Assembly (NCBI GenBank): GCA_025774805.1
Contig: JALGZR010000019.1
Span: 21,283 to 85,282, forward strand
Length of the DNA stretch: 64,000 bases
Direction: 5' to 3'
DNA from: a bacterium
Lineage (GTDB): Bacteria; ARS69
Below are positions 7,295-16,671 of the stretch, piece after piece. Below the pieces are notes generated by a model. The model made no database searches. It was not told the origin of the DNA and saw only the letters and a program-made list of their open reading frames with translations. A program made the position numbers and the translations under genes. How positions within the stretch are numbered: position 1 is the stretch's first letter; each line of letters begins with the position of its first letter.

Positions 7295-8283
7295 GGGCCA
7301 TGATCGCCTTGCTCGCCTTGGCCGTGCTGCTCGGTGTGGTCTGGGCGGGAGTCGGCCTGGCTGGCCAGCGGACCTTGTTCGGAATCGTCATTCCCTACGT
7401 GGCCATTGCCGTGTTCCTGGTCGGCATGGTCTACCGGGTCCTGCTCTGGGCCGGGGCGCCCGTACCGTTCCGCATTCCGACGGTGTGCGGCCAGCAGCGC
7501 TCGCTGCCCTGGATGCGGCGGGACCCGCTGGAGAGCCCGAGCGGGACACTCGAGGCCGTCGGGCGGATGGCCGGCGAGATCCTGCTGTTCCGCTCGCTGT
7601 TCCGGAATACCCGCGTGGGGCTGAAGGGATCGGACCGCGTCGTCTACCACTCGGAGAAGCTCCTCTGGCTCGCCGCCCTGGCCTTCCACTGGTCCTTCCT
7701 CATCATCTTCGTGCGGCACCTGCGTCTCTTCCTCGATCCCACGCCGAGTTTCGTCCATCTCATCGAGGTCGTGGACGGCTTCTTCCAGCTCAGTGTGCCG
7801 GTCTTCTTCCTCTCCGGCGGCCTGATCCTGGTCGCTCTGCTCTACTTGCTCGGGCGGCGCCTCCTGGATGCGCAGGTGCGCTACATCTCACTGCCGACGG
7901 ACTACTTCGCGCTGTTCCTCCTGATCGGTGTCGTGGTCTCGGGCATCTTCATGCGCTACATCACCAAGGTCGATCTGCTCAAGGTGAAGGAGCTCTCCGT
8001 CGGCTTGACGACCTTCCGGCCGGCCCTGCCGGAGGGCATCGGCCTGCCGTTCTACATTCACCTCTTCCTCGTCAGTCTCCTCTTCATCTACTTCCCCTTC
8101 AGCAAGCTCGTCCACATGGGGGGAGTGTTTCTGAGCCCGACGAGGAATCTGGCGAACAACAACCGCAATCGGCGCCACATCAACCCCTGGAACCCCGAAG
8201 TGGAGGTACACACGTACGCCCAGTGGGAAGAGGAGTTCCGAGACAAGCTCGAGGCCTCCGGCATACCGTTGGATGGGAAGTGA
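7291..8283 (+). CDS. dsrM: DsrM, membrane cytochrome b subunit
   Basis: A 330-residue NarI-like diheme cytochrome b subunit of the DsrMKJOP complex, which links the quinone pool to DsrC trisulfide reduction with DsrK. At least five hydrophobic segments are visible, beginning at residue 4 and followed by segments at about 35-55, 130-150, 165-190 and 210-235. Histidines lie in membrane segments, for example LAFHWSFLIIFVRHLRLF and FYIHLFLVSLLF. The true start is 7291: AAAGGAGAGGGAG precedes it and it overlaps the previous stop by 4 bp, although the frame is open from 7141. dsrK follows 6 bp later. Confidence 0.95.
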   Translation: MRAMIALLALAVLLGVVWAGVGLAGQRTLFGIVIPYVAIAVFLVGMVYRVLLWAGAPVPFRIPTVCGQQRSLPWMRRDPLESPSGTLEAVGRMAGEILLFRSLFRNTRVGLKGSDRVVYHSEKLLWLAALAFHWSFLIIFVRHLRLFLDPTPSFVHLIEVVDGFFQLSVPVFFLSGGLILVALLYLLGRRLLDAQVRYISLPTDYFALFLLIGVVVSGIFMRYITKVDLLKVKELSVGLTTFRPALPEGIGLPFYIHLFLVSLLFIYFPFSKLVHMGGVFLSPTRNLANNNRNRRHINPWNPEVEVHTYAQWEEEFRDKLEASGIPLDGK

Positions 8284-8289
8284 TCGGTC

Positions 8290-9906
8290 ATGGAGAAGTC
8301 GCCGCAGGAACTGCTTCAGCTTGACTACCACCCACCCCGGCGGGATTGGATGGATCCCGCCGTCGACTTCGAGGCCCGACGCGGGAGCTGGAGCTATCCC
8401 GGCGTCGGGAAGAACCTCAAGTACATGGGGTACGCCAACCCCCGGGAGTGGTCTCCCACCGATGACGATTGGAAGCTGCCCGACGGATGGCAGAAGATCC
8501 TCCACGAAGGTCTGAAGGAACGCCTCGGCAAGTACCGTTCCCTGCGGGTCTTCCTCGATTCCTGCGTGCGATGCGGCGCCTGCGCCGACAAGTGCCACTT
8601 CTACATCGGATCGGGGGATCCGAAGAACATGCCCGTCCTGCGGGCCGAGCTGCTGCGCTCCGTCTACCGCAACGACTTCACGCTGGCGGGACGCATCCTC
8701 GGCCGGATCGCCGGCGTCCGCAAGCTCACCCCCGACATTCTCAAGGAGTGGTACTACTACTTTTTCCAGTGCACGGAGTGCCGCCGTTGCTCGGTGTTCT
8801 GCCCCTACGGCATCGACACGGCGGAGATCACCATGTTCGCCCGGGAGCTTCTCAACCTCGTGGGACTGAACATCAACTGGGTCGTCGAGCCCGTGGCCAA
8901 CTGCCATCGCACGGGCAATCACCTGAACATTCCGCCGCACACCTTCAAGGACAACATCGAGTTTATCTGCGAGGAGTTGGAGGACGCCACCGGGATCAAA
9001 CTGACGCCCCCCATTAATCGCAAGGGCGCGGAGATTCTGTTCGTCGTCCCCTCGGCCGACTACTTCGCCGACCCCGGCATCTTCACCTTCATGGGCTACC
9101 TGCTGCTGTTCGAGCACATCGGACTGGACTACACGTTGAGCGCCTACGCCTCCGAGGGCGGCAATTTCGGCCTGTTCACCTCCCACGATACCATCAAGCG
9201 GCTCAACTACAAGATCTACGCCGAGGCTAAACGGCTCGGAGTGAAGTGGATCCTGGGCGGCGAGTGCGGTCACATGTGGAGGGTCCTCCACCAGTACATG
9301 GACACCATGAACGGTCCGGCGGACTTCCTGGAGCGTCCGGTCTCGCCGATCACCGGCACGCGTTTCGAGAATGCGGCCTCGACGCGGATGGTCCACATCT
9401 GCGAGTTCACGTCCGACCTGATTCACCAGGGCAAGCTCAAGCTCGATCCCTCGCGCAACGACCGCTGGCGGGTGACGTTCCACGACTCCTGCAACCCGTC
9501 CCGGGCGATGGGCCTCCTGGAAGAGCCGCGCTACGTGCTGCGGAACGTCTGCAACTACTTCCACGAAATGCCCGACAACACCATCCGGGAGCAGACCTTT
9601 TGCTGTGGTGGGGGCGCAGGGCTGGGAAACGACGAGAACATGGAGATGCGCATGCGTGGCGGGCTGCCGCGAGCCAACGCGGTCAAGTTCGTGCAGGAGA
9701 AGCACGGCGTGAACCTGCTCACGTGTGTCTGCGCCATCGACCGGGCGACCCTACCGCCCCTGATGGAGTACTGGGTCCCCGGGGTCGACGTGTCGGGCGT
9801 CCACGAGCTGGTGGGCAACGCCCTGGTGATGGAGGGGGAGAACGACCGCAAGACGGACCTGCGTGGAAACGGCGCGAACGACGAGGAAGGAGGTCCCGAT
9901 GCGTGA
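8290..9906 (+). CDS. dsrK: DsrK, HdrD-like catalytic iron-sulfur subunit
   Basis: A 538-residue cytoplasmic subunit homologous to heterodisulfide reductase HdrD, thought to reduce the DsrC trisulfide. Two ferredoxin motifs are visible (CVRCGACADKCHF near residue 92; CTECRRCSVFCPYG near residue 161). The CCG-type cysteine domains that bind the noncubane [4Fe-4S] site follow: GGECGH, then HDSCNPSR with TFCCGGGAGLG. The C-terminal ~25 residues are polar and overlap the dsrJ start by 8 bp. Ordinary length for DsrK. Confidence 0.96.
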   Translation: MEKSPQELLQLDYHPPRRDWMDPAVDFEARRGSWSYPGVGKNLKYMGYANPREWSPTDDDWKLPDGWQKILHEGLKERLGKYRSLRVFLDSCVRCGACADKCHFYIGSGDPKNMPVLRAELLRSVYRNDFTLAGRILGRIAGVRKLTPDILKEWYYYFFQCTECRRCSVFCPYGIDTAEITMFARELLNLVGLNINWVVEPVANCHRTGNHLNIPPHTFKDNIEFICEELEDATGIKLTPPINRKGAEILFVVPSADYFADPGIFTFMGYLLLFEHIGLDYTLSAYASEGGNFGLFTSHDTIKRLNYKIYAEAKRLGVKWILGGECGHMWRVLHQYMDTMNGPADFLERPVSPITGTRFENAASTRMVHICEFTSDLIHQGKLKLDPSRNDRWRVTFHDSCNPSRAMGLLEEPRYVLRNVCNYFHEMPDNTIREQTFCCGGGAGLGNDENMEMRMRGGLPRANAVKFVQEKHGVNLLTCVCAIDRATLPPLMEYWVPGVDVSGVHELVGNALVMEGENDRKTDLRGNGANDEEGGPDA

Positions 9907-10291
9907 TCGAGGCGCGATCTTCGCGGGGCTCGTCTTCTTCCTCGCTCTGGTCACCTATCCCATCTGGTCGGGCCTGGCGGCCGGCGAGGGCGGGGGGCCG
10001 CCGGAGCTGGTCCTCCCCCCCGAAGGGGAGAAGTGCGTGGAGGAAACGTCCGCCATGCGCACCGACCACATGCAGCTCTTGATGGAGTGGCGGGACGAGG
10101 TCGTACGCGACAACGACCGGATCTACACCACCGCGGACGGACGCCGTTTCTACAAGAGCCTCTCCGGGACCTGCATGAGCTGCCACGCCGACAAGGAGCA
10201 GTTCTGCGACCGGTGCCACAACTACGTCGCGGTGACCCCCTACTGCTGGGACTGCCACGTCGAGCCCCCGGGAGGGCAGCGATGGGATTGA
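9899..10291 (+). CDS. dsrJ: DsrJ, triheme cytochrome c
   Basis: A 130-residue periplasmic membrane-anchored cytochrome with exactly three CXXCH haem sites (CMSCH, CDRCH, CWDCH), as in DsrJ, where one haem has unusual His/Cys ligation. The N-terminal hydrophobic segment (residues ~5-24) acts as an uncleaved anchor or signal. The start at 9899 has a strong GAAGGAGG ribosome site, whereas the frame extends up to 9863 inside dsrK. It overlaps dsrO by 10 bp, so it is translationally coupled. Confidence 0.95.
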   Translation: MRDRGAIFAGLVFFLALVTYPIWSGLAAGEGGGPPELVLPPEGEKCVEETSAMRTDHMQLLMEWRDEVVRDNDRIYTTADGRRFYKSLSGTCMSCHADKEQFCDRCHNYVAVTPYCWDCHVEPPGGQRWD

Positions 10292-11055
10292 AGAGGAGAG
10301 CGTTCTGCAGGCTCGCCGGACTCGGCACGCTGGGGATGGCCGGAGTTCCGGCCGGCCGCGCACTCGGGGAGAAACCGCGGTCCTCGCCGGAGGACGTGAG
10401 AGAGCCGATCCTGGGCAAGCGGTGGGCCATGGTCGTCGATCTGCAGGCGTGCCGCAAGAAGGAGGGCTGCCGGGACTGCATCGCCGCGTGCCACGAGGCC
10501 CACAACGTTCCCGACCTCGGCCATGAGAAGCACGAGGTGAAGTGGATCTGGAAGGAGCCGTACGCGGAGGCGTTCCCCAACCAGCACCACGACCACATGC
10601 CGCACCACATGCAGCACGAGGCGACGCTGGTCTTCTGCAACCACTGCGACGAGCCGCCCTGCACGAGGGTCTGCCCCACGCAGGCCACCTGGAAGCGCGA
10701 GGACGGCATCGTGATGATGGACTGGCACCGGTGCATCGGTTGCCGCTACTGCATCGTGGCCTGCCCATACGGTTCGCGCAGCTTCAACTGGCGGGATCCC
10801 CGACCCTACATCGAGGAGATCCGCCCCGATTTCCCCACCCGGAGCCGCGGCGTCGTGGAGAAGTGCACGTTCTGCGACGAACGCCTGTCCAAGGGGCGAC
10901 TTCCGGCGTGCGTGGAGGCCTGTACGACCCGCTGCCTCGTCTTCGGCGACCTGGAGAACCCGGACTCGGAAGTCCGAAAGCTCTTGGCCACGCGTCACGC
11001 CATTCGTCGGAAGCCCGGCCTGGGCACCGGGCCCGAAGTCTACTACCTGGTATGA
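10282..11055 (+). CDS. dsrO: DsrO, periplasmic ferredoxin subunit (Tat-exported)
   Basis: A 257-residue iron-sulfur protein with a twin-arginine signal at the N-terminus (LKRRAFCRLAGLGTLGMAG). Four [4Fe-4S] clusters are expected from CRDCIAACHEAH, CNHCDEPPCTRVCP, CIGCRYCIVACPYG and CTFCDER...CVEACTTRC. It pairs with the NrfD-like DsrP and passes electrons on the periplasmic side. The frame is open from 10033, but the ATG at 10282, overlapping the dsrJ end, gives the proper Tat signal. Confidence 0.95.
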   Translation: MGLKRRAFCRLAGLGTLGMAGVPAGRALGEKPRSSPEDVREPILGKRWAMVVDLQACRKKEGCRDCIAACHEAHNVPDLGHEKHEVKWIWKEPYAEAFPNQHHDHMPHHMQHEATLVFCNHCDEPPCTRVCPTQATWKREDGIVMMDWHRCIGCRYCIVACPYGSRSFNWRDPRPYIEEIRPDFPTRSRGVVEKCTFCDERLSKGRLPACVEACTTRCLVFGDLENPDSEVRKLLATRHAIRRKPGLGTGPEVYYLV

Positions 11056-11062
11056 GGTGACT

Positions 11063-12220
11063 ATGCTGGAGAAGGCGTTCTCGGGAGGTCGCAGATACTG
11101 GGGCTGGATCGGCTTCCTGCTGCTGGTGGTGGCCGCCGGCGGCTACTCCTACCTGCACCAGCTCGGTCACGGCCTGGGGATCACCGGCTTGAGCCGGGAT
11201 GTGACCTGGGGCTTCTACATCGCACAATTCACCTTTCTCGTCGGCGTGGCGGCCTCCGCGGTGATGGTGGTCTTGCCCTACTACCTGCATGACTTCAAGG
11301 CCTTCGGACGGGTCGCGATCCTCGGAGAGCAACTGGCCATCGGGTCGGTGATCATGTGCGTGCTGTTCATCACCGTCGATCTCGGGCAGCCGGGCCGCAT
11401 GGTCAACATGCTGCGCCACCCGTCGCCGCGCTCGATCCTGTTCTGGGACATGATCGTTCTCAACGGCTACCTGCTGCTCAACGTGATCATCTCGCGCGTG
11501 AGCATGAACGCGGAGCGCAACCGCACGCCGCCCCCCGGGTGGATCAGGCCGGTGATCCTGCTCTCGATCCCCTGGGCGCTCAGCATCCACACCGTCACGG
11601 CGTTCATCTACTCCGGACTCGCCGCACGGCCCTTCTGGATGACGGCGATCCTCGCCCCGCGATTCCTGGCCTCGGCCTTCTCGTCCGGCCCGGCACTGCT
11701 GATTCTCCTCTGCCTGGTGCTCAGGCGATTCACGCGCTTCGACGCCGGCTGGGACGCGATCCAACAGCTGGCGGTGATCGTGACCTACGCCGTCCTGACC
11801 AACGTCTTCTTCGTTCTGACGGAGTTCTTCACGGCCTTCTACAGCGCCATTCCCGAGCACGTGGAGCACTTCCGCTACCTCTACCTGGGATTGGATGGGC
11901 ACCACGAGCTGGTGGCCTGGATGTGGCTTTCGGCCGCTCTGATCATGGTCGCCGCGGTGATCCTGGTGAACCCGGGAACGCGGCGGGCGAAGACGCCGTT
12001 GACGTTCGCCTGCATTGCAGTGGTCGCCTCGATCTGGATCGAGAAGGGCCTCGGCATGATCGTGACCGGTTTCGTGCCGTCTCCCCTGGGCAAGGTGACG
12101 AGCTACGCTCCGACGATCCCCGAGGTGTTGATCACGCTGGGCATCTACGCGGGCGGTGCGCTGGTCGTCACCATGCTCTACAGAATCACCCTATCCCTCC
12201 GGGGTGAGTTGCGAACCTGA
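11063..12220 (+). CDS. dsrP: DsrP, NrfD-like quinone-interacting membrane subunit
   Basis: A 385-residue polytopic membrane protein of the NrfD/PsrC family with about ten hydrophobic helices. It forms the second quinone-interacting module of DsrMKJOP together with DsrO. Recognisable segments include ITVDLGQPGRM and the following LFWDMIVLNGYLL helix, typical of DsrP. The ATG at 11063 is preferred over the GTG at 11057 because GAGG lies 5 bp before it. It follows dsrO by 7 bp and ends 11 bp before the next gene. Confidence 0.94.
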   Translation: MLEKAFSGGRRYWGWIGFLLLVVAAGGYSYLHQLGHGLGITGLSRDVTWGFYIAQFTFLVGVAASAVMVVLPYYLHDFKAFGRVAILGEQLAIGSVIMCVLFITVDLGQPGRMVNMLRHPSPRSILFWDMIVLNGYLLLNVIISRVSMNAERNRTPPPGWIRPVILLSIPWALSIHTVTAFIYSGLAARPFWMTAILAPRFLASAFSSGPALLILLCLVLRRFTRFDAGWDAIQQLAVIVTYAVLTNVFFVLTEFFTAFYSAIPEHVEHFRYLYLGLDGHHELVAWMWLSAALIMVAAVILVNPGTRRAKTPLTFACIAVVASIWIEKGLGMIVTGFVPSPLGKVTSYAPTIPEVLITLGIYAGGALVVTMLYRITLSLRGELRT

Positions 12221-12231
12221 CCGAGGTGCCC

Positions 12232-13905
12232 ATGACCGAGCGTCGCCACACAGTCCTGATCGTGGGCGCCTCTGCCGCCGGACTGCGCTGCGCCTGCCGC
12301 CTGGCACGCTTGCGGCCGGACTGGCGGATCCGGGTCCTGGAGGCGCGGGCGACCTTCTCCTACGCGGCCTGCGGCCTGCCCTACGTGCTCTCCGGCGACA
12401 TCGCCGACCCCCAGGCCCTGCGGCGCACCGTCTACGGAGTGATCCGGGACACCGCGTACTTCGCGGGACACAAGGGCGTGGAGGTCCTCGCCGGCCACCG
12501 CGTCCTTGCCATCGACACGCAGCGGCGTGCCTTACGAGCCGAGGGACCGGATGGCGAGTGCGAGCTGGGCTGGGACGAGCTGGTGCTGGCCACCGGCGCC
12601 CGGCCCCGCCGCCTGCAGGAGCAGCCGGATCATCCACGGGTCGTCTCGTTTCACCGCTGGGATGATCTCGAACCGCTGCGCCGGGGGCTCGCAGAGGGCC
12701 GGATCGACCGCGTCGCGATCGTGGGCGCCGGCCCGGTGGGCTGCGAGCTGGCCGAAGCGTTTCACAGTCTGTGGGGAGCGGAGGTGGTTCTGCTCGAGGA
12801 AGCGAGTGCCCCGCTCCCCGGAATCCTCGACCCGGACGTGGCAACGTGTGTCGCGGGACACCTTCGAGCGAACGGCGTGGAGCTAGGGCTCGAATCCCCG
12901 GCTCGGCGCATTGAGGTCGTCGGCGAGCGAGTGGCTCTCACCGTGGCAGACGGAACGGTCGAGGCCGACGTGGCCGTCGTGGCCGTGGGTGTGCAGCCCG
13001 CCGTCGAGCTGGCCCGCGAGGCCGGGATCAAGCTGGGGACCGGCGGAGCCATCGCCGTCGACGAGCGTCTGGCCACATCGGCGCCCCACGTGTGGGCCGC
13101 CGGTGACTGCGCCGAGGTGCACCACGCTGTTCTCGGTGAGCCCGTGTCTCTCCCGCTGGGCTCGCTGGCGAACCGGCAGGGCCGCACCCTGGCCGAAATC
13201 CTCGCGGGCCGCCCGGACCGCTTCCCCCCGGTGGCCGGAGCCGTTGCTGTCAAGGTCTTCGACTGCAACGTGGCGGCGACGGGTTGCACCCTGTCCCGGG
13301 CGCGGGAACGCGGGCTGCAAGGGCGTGCCGCCTGGATCACCGTCGAGGATCGGGCGCACTACTGGCCCGAGGCCGAGCTGATGCACCTCAAACTGGTCTA
13401 CGAGACCGGCTCGCGCAGGGTGCTGGGAGTCCAGGCCGTGGGGAAGGGTGACGCCGTCAAGCGCGTGGACGTGGCCACCCAGCACATCGCGGCCGGGGGT
13501 ACCCTCGACGATCTCGCTCACGTGGAGCACTCCTACGCCCCGCCTTACGCTCCCGCCATGGATCCGCTGGCCGTCGCCGCACAGGTGGCCCAGAACCAGG
13601 AGGACGGCATCGAGGCCGCGGCGCCCGACGAGGCTCTCGACGACGGCACGCGCATTCTCGACGTGCGGCTGGCGGAGGAGTCGGCGGCCCGCCCCGCCTT
13701 CCCAGACCGGGCGATGCACGTCGCTCTGGGCGAGCTGTCGAGCCGGCTCGACGAGATTGACCCTGCGACGGGGCTCGTCGTCTGCGAGCGGGGGACACGA
13801 TCGGCCGAGGCGGTCCGCCTGCTGCGGCGGCAGGGCATTCGCGCGCGCTATCTCGGCGGCGGACTTCGCTGGCGCGCTCTGGTGGAAGAGAGTGGGGCCT
13901 CATGA
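12232..13905 (+). CDS. CoA-disulfide/persulfide reductase with C-terminal rhodanese domain
   Basis: A 557-residue flavoprotein of the CoADR/Nox family. The FAD motif is LIVGASAAGLR at residues 8-18, the active-site cysteine is Cys47 in SYAACGLPY, and the NAD(P) motif is VAIVGAGPVGCELAEAF near residue 165. The dimerisation domain is followed by a rhodanese domain (residues ~465-555) whose catalytic loop is CERGTRS. This architecture matches CoADR-RHD/NADH-dependent persulfide reductases, which reduce persulfides or polysulfide with NADH. Embedded between dsrP and the siroheme gene, it may recycle persulfides of CoA, thiols or DsrC. GAGG precedes the ATG at 12232; an in-frame GTG at 12226 is the alternative. 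Confidence 0.85.
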   Translation: MTERRHTVLIVGASAAGLRCACRLARLRPDWRIRVLEARATFSYAACGLPYVLSGDIADPQALRRTVYGVIRDTAYFAGHKGVEVLAGHRVLAIDTQRRALRAEGPDGECELGWDELVLATGARPRRLQEQPDHPRVVSFHRWDDLEPLRRGLAEGRIDRVAIVGAGPVGCELAEAFHSLWGAEVVLLEEASAPLPGILDPDVATCVAGHLRANGVELGLESPARRIEVVGERVALTVADGTVEADVAVVAVGVQPAVELAREAGIKLGTGGAIAVDERLATSAPHVWAAGDCAEVHHAVLGEPVSLPLGSLANRQGRTLAEILAGRPDRFPPVAGAVAVKVFDCNVAATGCTLSRARERGLQGRAAWITVEDRAHYWPEAELMHLKLVYETGSRRVLGVQAVGKGDAVKRVDVATQHIAAGGTLDDLAHVEHSYAPPYAPAMDPLAVAAQVAQNQEDGIEAAAPDEALDDGTRILDVRLAEESAARPAFPDRAMHVALGELSSRLDEIDPATGLVVCERGTRSAEAVRLLRRQGIRARYLGGGLRWRALVEESGAS

Positions 13906-13963
13906 ACCGAAATGTCACGCGAAGAGGATGGACGTTGCGCGAGGAATGCGGGGAGGCGAACTG

Positions 13964-15766
13964 ATGTTTCCGGCCATGCTGCACCTTACGGGCAAGTGCT
14001 GCCTCGTCGTCGGTGCCGGCGGCGTGGCGTTACGCAAGGTCCAGGGCCTGATGGCGGAGGGCGCGCGTGTCCACGTGGTGGCCCCGGAAGTCGTCCCTCA
14101 GCTCGAGACGCTGGCCGAGTGCGGGCAGATCACCCTCGCGAGACGGGCGTATCGCTCAAGCGAGGCCGCGGACTACGTCCTGGTCTTCGCGGCGACGAAC
14201 CGGAGAGAGGTGAACCGGAAGGTGTTTGAGGACGCGAGCCGCGCCGGGGTCTGGGTCAACTCGGCGGACGACCCCGAGCACTGCAGCTTCCACCTCCCGG
14301 CCCGCGTTCAGCGGAACCCACTCCAGATTGCCATCGCGTCCGGCGGGGAAGTTCCCTTCGCCGTCCGGCGGCTCCGACAGCTCCTGGAGCAGCGCTTTGG
14401 CCCGGAGTGGGGCGAGTGGATCGAGGCGGCCTCCCGCTTTCGCTCGCGCGTTCTCGGGATGGGTGTTGATGCGGTGGAGCGGGAAGCGTGCTTCAGCCGC
14501 TTCTTTGACGCCACCGTGGACCGTGAACGCCTCTCGGCAAGGGTCCCGACGGAGTCGGAGCAGGCGGAGTGGACCGGGGTGAAGACCGCGGGTGAAGGGC
14601 GTGCCGAGGAGCCATCGCGCCAGCGATCGGCCGCCGGCCAGAGGGAGCGGACGGGAGAACGGGTTGCCCCGGTCTCCCTGGTAGGGGCCGGGCCGGGGTG
14701 CGCGGGGCTCCTGACCCTCCGCGGCCGGGAGCGGCTGATGGAGGCGGATGCGGTTGTCTACGACCGGCTCGCGGCTAGCGCGCTGCCGTGCGACCTTCCG
14801 CCGCAGACGGAGCTGCATTGCGTGGGAAAGACCCCGGGACGCCACCCGGTGCCGCAGGAGGAGATCACCGCATTGCTCGTCCGCTTGGCGCGCGAGGGCA
14901 AGAGAACCGTCCGCCTGAAGGGCGGTGACCCTTACGTCTTCGGACGTGGAGGAGAAGAGGCCGAGACGCTGCACGCCGAGGGTATCCCGTTCGAGGTGGT
15001 TCCCGGCGTCAGCTCAGGCTTCGGTGCCACGGCCTGGGCGGGAATCCCCGTCACGCACCGGGGAGAGGCCGTGCGGGTCACCCTGCTCACCGCCCACGAG
15101 TGTATTAAGAGGAAGGGCCCTCAGGTCCGCTGGGACCTGCTCGCACAAGATCCTCATTCCACCCTCGTCGGCTACATGGGCGTGGCCACGCTGCCGCAGG
15201 TGGCGAAATCGCTCATCGCCGGCGGCATGGATCCGGCCACGCCGGCGGCGATGATCGAGCGGGGAACCGTGGCCACCCAGCGGACCGTGATCTCGACGCT
15301 GGACGATCTTCCCGAGGCAGTCATTCGCGAGGGGCTGCAGGCGCCGGCGTTGTTCGTCATCGGACCCACCGTCGGGCACGCCGACGTACTGAACTGGTTC
15401 GATGCGCTCCCGCTGGCCGGGGAACGACTGGTCGTCCCCGGGGGCGCCTCCGAGTTGACGCGGGACCTGGAGGCAGCCGGCGCGGAGATCGTGGCGGTGC
15501 ATCCTCCCGTGTCACCGGCGGCGCGAGTAGTCATTGCCGCAGCACCGCTCACGGGCTGTGTGCTGCGGAGCCCGGCAGAGGTCGAAATGCTGGACGAGGA
15601 GCGCCAGGCATCGGGTTGGGAGAGGGATCCCGTGACCTGGTGTCTCGGTGGCGAGACCGCCGAGCGCGCGCGGAAGCTCGGCTGGCAACAGGTCCGGCAG
15701 GTCGACGAGGGCATCGGCGGTCCGGAATTGGCCGACGTGATACGGGGACGGGAGTATGCGGCATAG
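13964..15766 (+). CDS. cysG: Siroheme synthase fusion: SirC + SUMT + short HemD-like domain
   Basis: A protein of about 600 residues making the DsrAB cofactor. The N-terminal precorrin-2 dehydrogenase/ferrochelatase carries the NAD motif VVGAGGVALRK (residues ~1-200). The uroporphyrinogen-III methyltransferase begins VSLVGAGPGC near residue 240 and contains LKGGDPYVFGRGGEE and VVPGVSS. After residue ~480 comes a 120-residue segment with HemD-like features (RLVVPGG start, LRSPAEVEML, later GGETAERARKLGW), only half the normal HemD length. Acidobacterial dsr loci carry separate siroheme genes here (called dsrV/dsrW). The start at 13964 has GGGAGG 7 bp upstream; the frame is open far upstream. 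The end overlaps the next gene by 11 bp. Confidence 0.88.
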   Translation: MFPAMLHLTGKCCLVVGAGGVALRKVQGLMAEGARVHVVAPEVVPQLETLAECGQITLARRAYRSSEAADYVLVFAATNRREVNRKVFEDASRAGVWVNSADDPEHCSFHLPARVQRNPLQIAIASGGEVPFAVRRLRQLLEQRFGPEWGEWIEAASRFRSRVLGMGVDAVEREACFSRFFDATVDRERLSARVPTESEQAEWTGVKTAGEGRAEEPSRQRSAAGQRERTGERVAPVSLVGAGPGCAGLLTLRGRERLMEADAVVYDRLAASALPCDLPPQTELHCVGKTPGRHPVPQEEITALLVRLAREGKRTVRLKGGDPYVFGRGGEEAETLHAEGIPFEVVPGVSSGFGATAWAGIPVTHRGEAVRVTLLTAHECIKRKGPQVRWDLLAQDPHSTLVGYMGVATLPQVAKSLIAGGMDPATPAAMIERGTVATQRTVISTLDDLPEAVIREGLQAPALFVIGPTVGHADVLNWFDALPLAGERLVVPGGASELTRDLEAAGAEIVAVHPPVSPAARVVIAAAPLTGCVLRSPAEVEMLDEERQASGWERDPVTWCLGGETAERARKLGWQQVRQVDEGIGGPELADVIRGREYAA

Positions 15767-16670
15767 TGCCCCGGCGGTCGCCGCGCTGCTCCTCCTGCTG
15801 GCCTGCCCCTCGCTGGCACAGCGAGAGACGGAGCCGAAGACCAAAGAGGATCCGCTGCTATTCGGGGTTGTGAGCTTCTACCATCCGCGGCTCATGTTTC
15901 TCAAGTACGGGCCGCTGGTTGACCACCTGAGCGAACACACGGGACGGCACTGGGAGCTGAGACTCAGCGCCACCTATGAGCAGACGGTCAGCGAGCTGTG
16001 CTCCGGCCGCCTGACTGCAGCCCACCTCGACCCCCTGACCTATGTCCGAGCCCACGCCGCGTGCGGCGCCGAGCCGGTGGCGCGCTTGAATACCGGTGGA
16101 CGGGAGACCCATCTCAGCTACATACTGGTTCGCGAGGAAAGCCCGATTCGGAAGCCGGCCGACCTGAGAGGCAAGCGGATCGCTTTCGGCTCGGCGCTGT
16201 CCACGTCCTCCCACCTGGTGCCCCGCGCCATCCTAGTGCAGGCCGGGCTGGCACCTGGAAGAGACGTGTCCTGCTCCTATCTCGAGCACCATGAGGAGGC
16301 GGCGCGTGCGGTGGAGCAGGGAGAAGCGGACGCCTGCGGCGTGCGCGACATCGTCGGTGACCGCTTCCTGAAAAGAGGTCTTCGCCTGCTGGTGAAATCC
16401 GACCCGATCCCGAACTCCCCCGTCGTCGTCGCCCCCGGTGCGGCGGCCGGCGTGCGGCGGTCGCTGGCGCGCGCTCTCGTCGACCTCCCTCGGGAGGATC
16501 CGGCCATGGCGAAGATCATGGCCACCTGGGACCGGGAACTAGCCGACGGGTTTGCACCCGCAACCGATGCCGATTACGACGACATCCGCGACCTGGCCAG
16601 AGAGGTCCTGGGAGCGAGGGCGCTGACGCTTCCCGAGGAAACCCTGCGATGCGCGGGGTCCCGTTCCTGA
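15756..16670 (+). CDS. PhnD-like periplasmic substrate-binding protein (sensor partner)
   Basis: A 304-residue exported protein with an N-terminal signal peptide (AAVAALLLLLACPSLAQ-like region, residues ~5-22). It is of the phosphate/phosphonate-binding PhnD type: FGVVSFYHPRLMFLKYGPLVDHLSE, AAHLDPLTYVRAHA, the hinge DLRGKRIAFGSALSTSSH, and AVEQGEADACGVRDIVGDRFL. No transporter permease or ATPase is nearby. It lies directly upstream of a histidine kinase gene (1-bp gap). PhnD-like domains are fused to sulfur-oxyanion sensor kinases such as TtrS, so here it is probably a separate ligand-binding subunit for the kinase. The ligand is unknown; sulfite or another sulfur oxyanion is a guess. Confidence 0.8.
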   Translation: MRHSAPAVAALLLLLACPSLAQRETEPKTKEDPLLFGVVSFYHPRLMFLKYGPLVDHLSEHTGRHWELRLSATYEQTVSELCSGRLTAAHLDPLTYVRAHAACGAEPVARLNTGGRETHLSYILVREESPIRKPADLRGKRIAFGSALSTSSHLVPRAILVQAGLAPGRDVSCSYLEHHEEAARAVEQGEADACGVRDIVGDRFLKRGLRLLVKSDPIPNSPVVVAPGAAAGVRRSLARALVDLPREDPAMAKIMATWDRELADGFAPATDADYDDIRDLAREVLGARALTLPEETLRCAGSRS

Positions 16671-16671
16671 G

